DNA from: Syntrophales bacterium
GTDB lineage: Bacteria; Desulfobacterota; Syntrophia; Syntrophales; UBA2192
Reading direction: 5' to 3'
DNA: 7,116 bases
Assembly: GCA_025454095.1 (NCBI GenBank)
Contig: JALOPC010000114.1
Span: 1 to 7,116, forward strand
Of this stretch, positions 6,081 to 7,116 are shown piece by piece. Positions within the stretch are counted from its first letter, which is position 1, and every line of letters begins with the position of its first letter. The position numbers were made by a program, and so were the translations under genes. The notes under the pieces are model-generated. The model was not told the origin of the DNA. It ran no database searches and saw nothing but the letters and a program-made list of their open reading frames with translations.

Positions 6081-6833
6081 TCACCTCCCCTTCTTGGTCT
6101 TGGACTTCGCGGGCACGACCCTCTTGCCCTCGACGTTGGGATAGAACAGGAGGTTCGCGAGATCCTTACCTGCTTCTTCCGGCGTGACGGAGCGGTAGGC
6201 CATGTTCACGCCGATGCCGACAGGCCGTCCCATGAGGCAGGGCCCCTGGGGGTTACCGGACTGCTCCTGGCATGCCTTTACGCACTGGGGGTCGCCGCCG
6301 CAGAGATCGCAGATCAGGGGCTGGCCCGTGTCGGGGTTGCCGCGGATGTACTTGGCCGGGCAGGCTTCCTGGCACTTCATGCACTTGGCGCCCAGGCAGA
6401 TCTTCTCGTTGAGGACGATGCCGTTGGTCTTGGCATCCTTCTGGATCGCCTTCGGCGTCGTGGGGCAGGCGGCGATGCAGGGCGCGTCGTCGCAGTGCCA
6501 GCACATCACCGGGACGTCGACCATGTCCTTGTACTTGGTGATGTAGATGCGCGACAGGGCAGGGCGGACGTTGCCGGTGTGGAAAAGCGAGCAAGCAAAC
6601 TCGCAGCTCCGGCAGCCCGTGCAGTTGTGGCGCTCGGCGAAACGGTACTTCTGTGCGTAGGGCGGGGTGCCCGGCACGCCTTGGACCGAGTACTGGGCCT
6701 CGGCCTTCTTCGGGGCGATGCCGCCGATGGCGGTGATCGCGAGTGCGCTCCCCGCCGCCGTAGCGGTCCCTCTCAAGAAGTCACGACGGCTCGTCTCCTT
6801 CTTGAGAACATCAGGCAGTTTCTTTTCTTCCAT
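6081..6833 (-). CDS. Tat-exported four-cluster ferredoxin, electron-transfer subunit of the AOR
   Basis: This 250-residue protein has a clear twin-arginine signal: TSRRDFLRG (14-22), an alanine/glycine-rich hydrophobic stretch to about residue 40, and a likely cleavage site at AEA-Q (46/47). Four [4Fe-4S] motifs follow in the order seen in DMSO-reductase-beta/NrfC-type subunits: C71/74/77/81 (CTGCRSCEFAC), C111/114/119/123 (CWHCDDAPCIAAC), C147/151/154/158 (CLGAKCMKCQEAC) and C175/178/184/188 (CDLCGGDPQCVKAC). It probably accepts electrons from the AOR active site and passes them on. E. coli YdhX, a Tat ferredoxin beside the AOR-like YdhV, is a known parallel. A GGAGG site lies six bases before the ATG. 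Its TGA stop sits next to the AOR Shine-Dalgarno sequence, so the pair is translationally coupled. The Tat signal on the small subunit with none on the AOR suggests co-export as a folded complex, which is inferred. Confidence 0.93.
   Translation of the reverse strand: MEEKKLPDVLKKETSRRDFLRGTATAAGSALAITAIGGIAPKKAEAQYSVQGVPGTPPYAQKYRFAERHNCTGCRSCEFACSLFHTGNVRPALSRIYITKYKDMVDVPVMCWHCDDAPCIAACPTTPKAIQKDAKTNGIVLNEKICLGAKCMKCQEACPAKYIRGNPDTGQPLICDLCGGDPQCVKACQEQSGNPQGPCLMGRPVGIGVNMAYRSVTPEEAGKDLANLLFYPNVEGKRVVPAKSKTKKGR
6084..6090 (-). promoter_or_regulatory. Strong ribosome-binding site that decides the AOR start
   Basis: GGGGAGG on the minus strand ends eight bases before the ATG at 6075. The competing GTG at 6084 overlaps this site and so cannot be served by it. 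The ferredoxin stop codon (6083-6081) lies between this site and the ATG. Confidence 0.8.
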
Positions 6834-6857
6834 GTCTGACCTCCATTGGATTGCCTC

Positions 6858-6875
6858 GTGTTAACGGCTTGACAC
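6858..6875. other. Hairpin/palindrome upstream of the Tat ferredoxin gene
   Basis: GTGTTAA (6858-6864) faces TTGACAC (6869-6875) around CGGC. Six Watson-Crick pairs and one G-T pair form. It ends 25 bases before the ferredoxin start in a 150-bp spacer (6834-6983) that has no convincing -35/-10 pair and no intrinsic terminator. It could be an operator or a leader-RNA hairpin; nothing in the sequence decides between them. Confidence 0.3.
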
Positions 6876-6983
6876 ATCAACGAAATGAAATCGGGAAACC
6901 TCCTTTCGAGATGTCTCTGATTCCTGTTTTTCTGTTCGATCGCTTCCTCCTGCCGAATCGCGCGGCGATCCCGGCGGGAGCGG

Positions 6984-7116
6984 TTACTTCATTTTGCTCG
7001 TGTAGACGTAGTCGTTTCCCTTCTGGGCCTCGTGGCACTTGATGCACTCGTCGATCTTGCCCTCCTGGTCCACCTTGCCGCTGGCCTTGAACTGCGCCCA
7101 GAACCAGTCGCCGCCC
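6984..7116 (-). CDS. Monohaem c-type cytochrome, P460-like, C-terminal part
   Basis: The reading frame is open from the right edge of the window to a TAA at 6986-6984, giving 43 residues. They contain a GDWFWAQF segment, a short K/E-rich link, one haem c attachment motif CIKCH, and the ending NDYVYTSKMK. The DWFW...GK...CxxCH...NDYV(Y/F)TS pattern at a C-terminus is that of cytochrome P460-family proteins (small periplasmic haem proteins). The N-terminal part, including any signal peptide and the rest of the fold, lies outside the window. It is read in the same direction as the ferredoxin-AOR pair, 150 bp upstream, with no clear terminator between them, so it could be co-transcribed. Any role as electron acceptor for the exported ferredoxin is speculation. 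Confidence 0.8.
   Translation of the reverse strand, partial: GGDWFWAQFKASGKVDQEGKIDECIKCHEAQKGNDYVYTSKMK

Noticed and set aside
4345..6144. A 599-codon plus-strand open frame opposite the AOR gene
   Set aside because: It mirrors AOR codon bias, with valine/leucine/glycine/aspartate-rich translation and no domain signature. It even runs through the AOR terminator.
6869..6880. FNR-like site (TTGA-N4-TCAA)
   Set aside because: The spacing is two bases shorter than the TTGAT-N4-ATCAA consensus, and the same bases are better explained by the overlapping hairpin.

Overview
This is a 7.1 kb, GC-rich stretch in which every supportable gene lies on the minus strand, so transcription runs from right to left. 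It encodes an anaerobic redox system very rich in iron-sulfur clusters: an aldehyde:ferredoxin-oxidoreductase (AOR) family tungsten/molybdenum-pterin enzyme, two Tat-signal-bearing four-cluster ferredoxins, two HdrA-type flavoproteins and an MvhD-type [2Fe-2S] protein. This gene content, the codon use and the extragenic palindrome at the left end suggest a strictly anaerobic, deltaproteobacterium-like organism (Desulfobacterota, of sulfate-reducing or syntrophic type). That placement is inference; there is no rRNA or other phylogenetic marker in the window.

Layout in transcription order. (1) 7116-6984: the C-terminal 43 residues of a monohaem c-type cytochrome resembling the cytochrome P460 family, cut by the window edge. 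(2) 6983-6834: a 150-bp spacer with a small hairpin/palindrome. (3) 6833-4384: a Tat-exported four-cluster ferredoxin and the AOR-family catalytic subunit. They are translationally coupled, because the ferredoxin stop codon lies just inside the AOR ribosome-binding region. This unit closes with a strong intrinsic terminator. (4) A plausible promoter overlaps the terminator tail and would start a second unit, 4235-127: a NapG/MauM-like Tat ferredoxin, a short QmoA-like HdrA flavoprotein, a longer HdrA flavoprotein with an HdrA-specific N-terminal domain, and a stand-alone MvhD domain. The last three genes are separated by single bases. (5) 126-1: downstream hairpins and a 64-bp extragenic palindromic element.

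Working model (inference). The AOR subunit oxidises an aldehyde, or carries out a related low-potential reaction, and passes electrons to its four-cluster ferredoxin. The HdrA-HdrA-MvhD proteins, equivalent to QmoA plus a QmoB split in two, form a cytoplasmic flavin/iron-sulfur unit that could confurcate or bifurcate electrons. The NapG-like protein may link the two. The open problem is topology: both ferredoxins carry twin-arginine signals, whereas the AOR and Hdr-type proteins have none, and no membrane subunit (QmoC, NapH or cytochrome b type) is present in the window. The most unusual non-coding feature is a run of five G-triplets spaced exactly seven bases apart, on the coding strand just upstream of the first HdrA gene.
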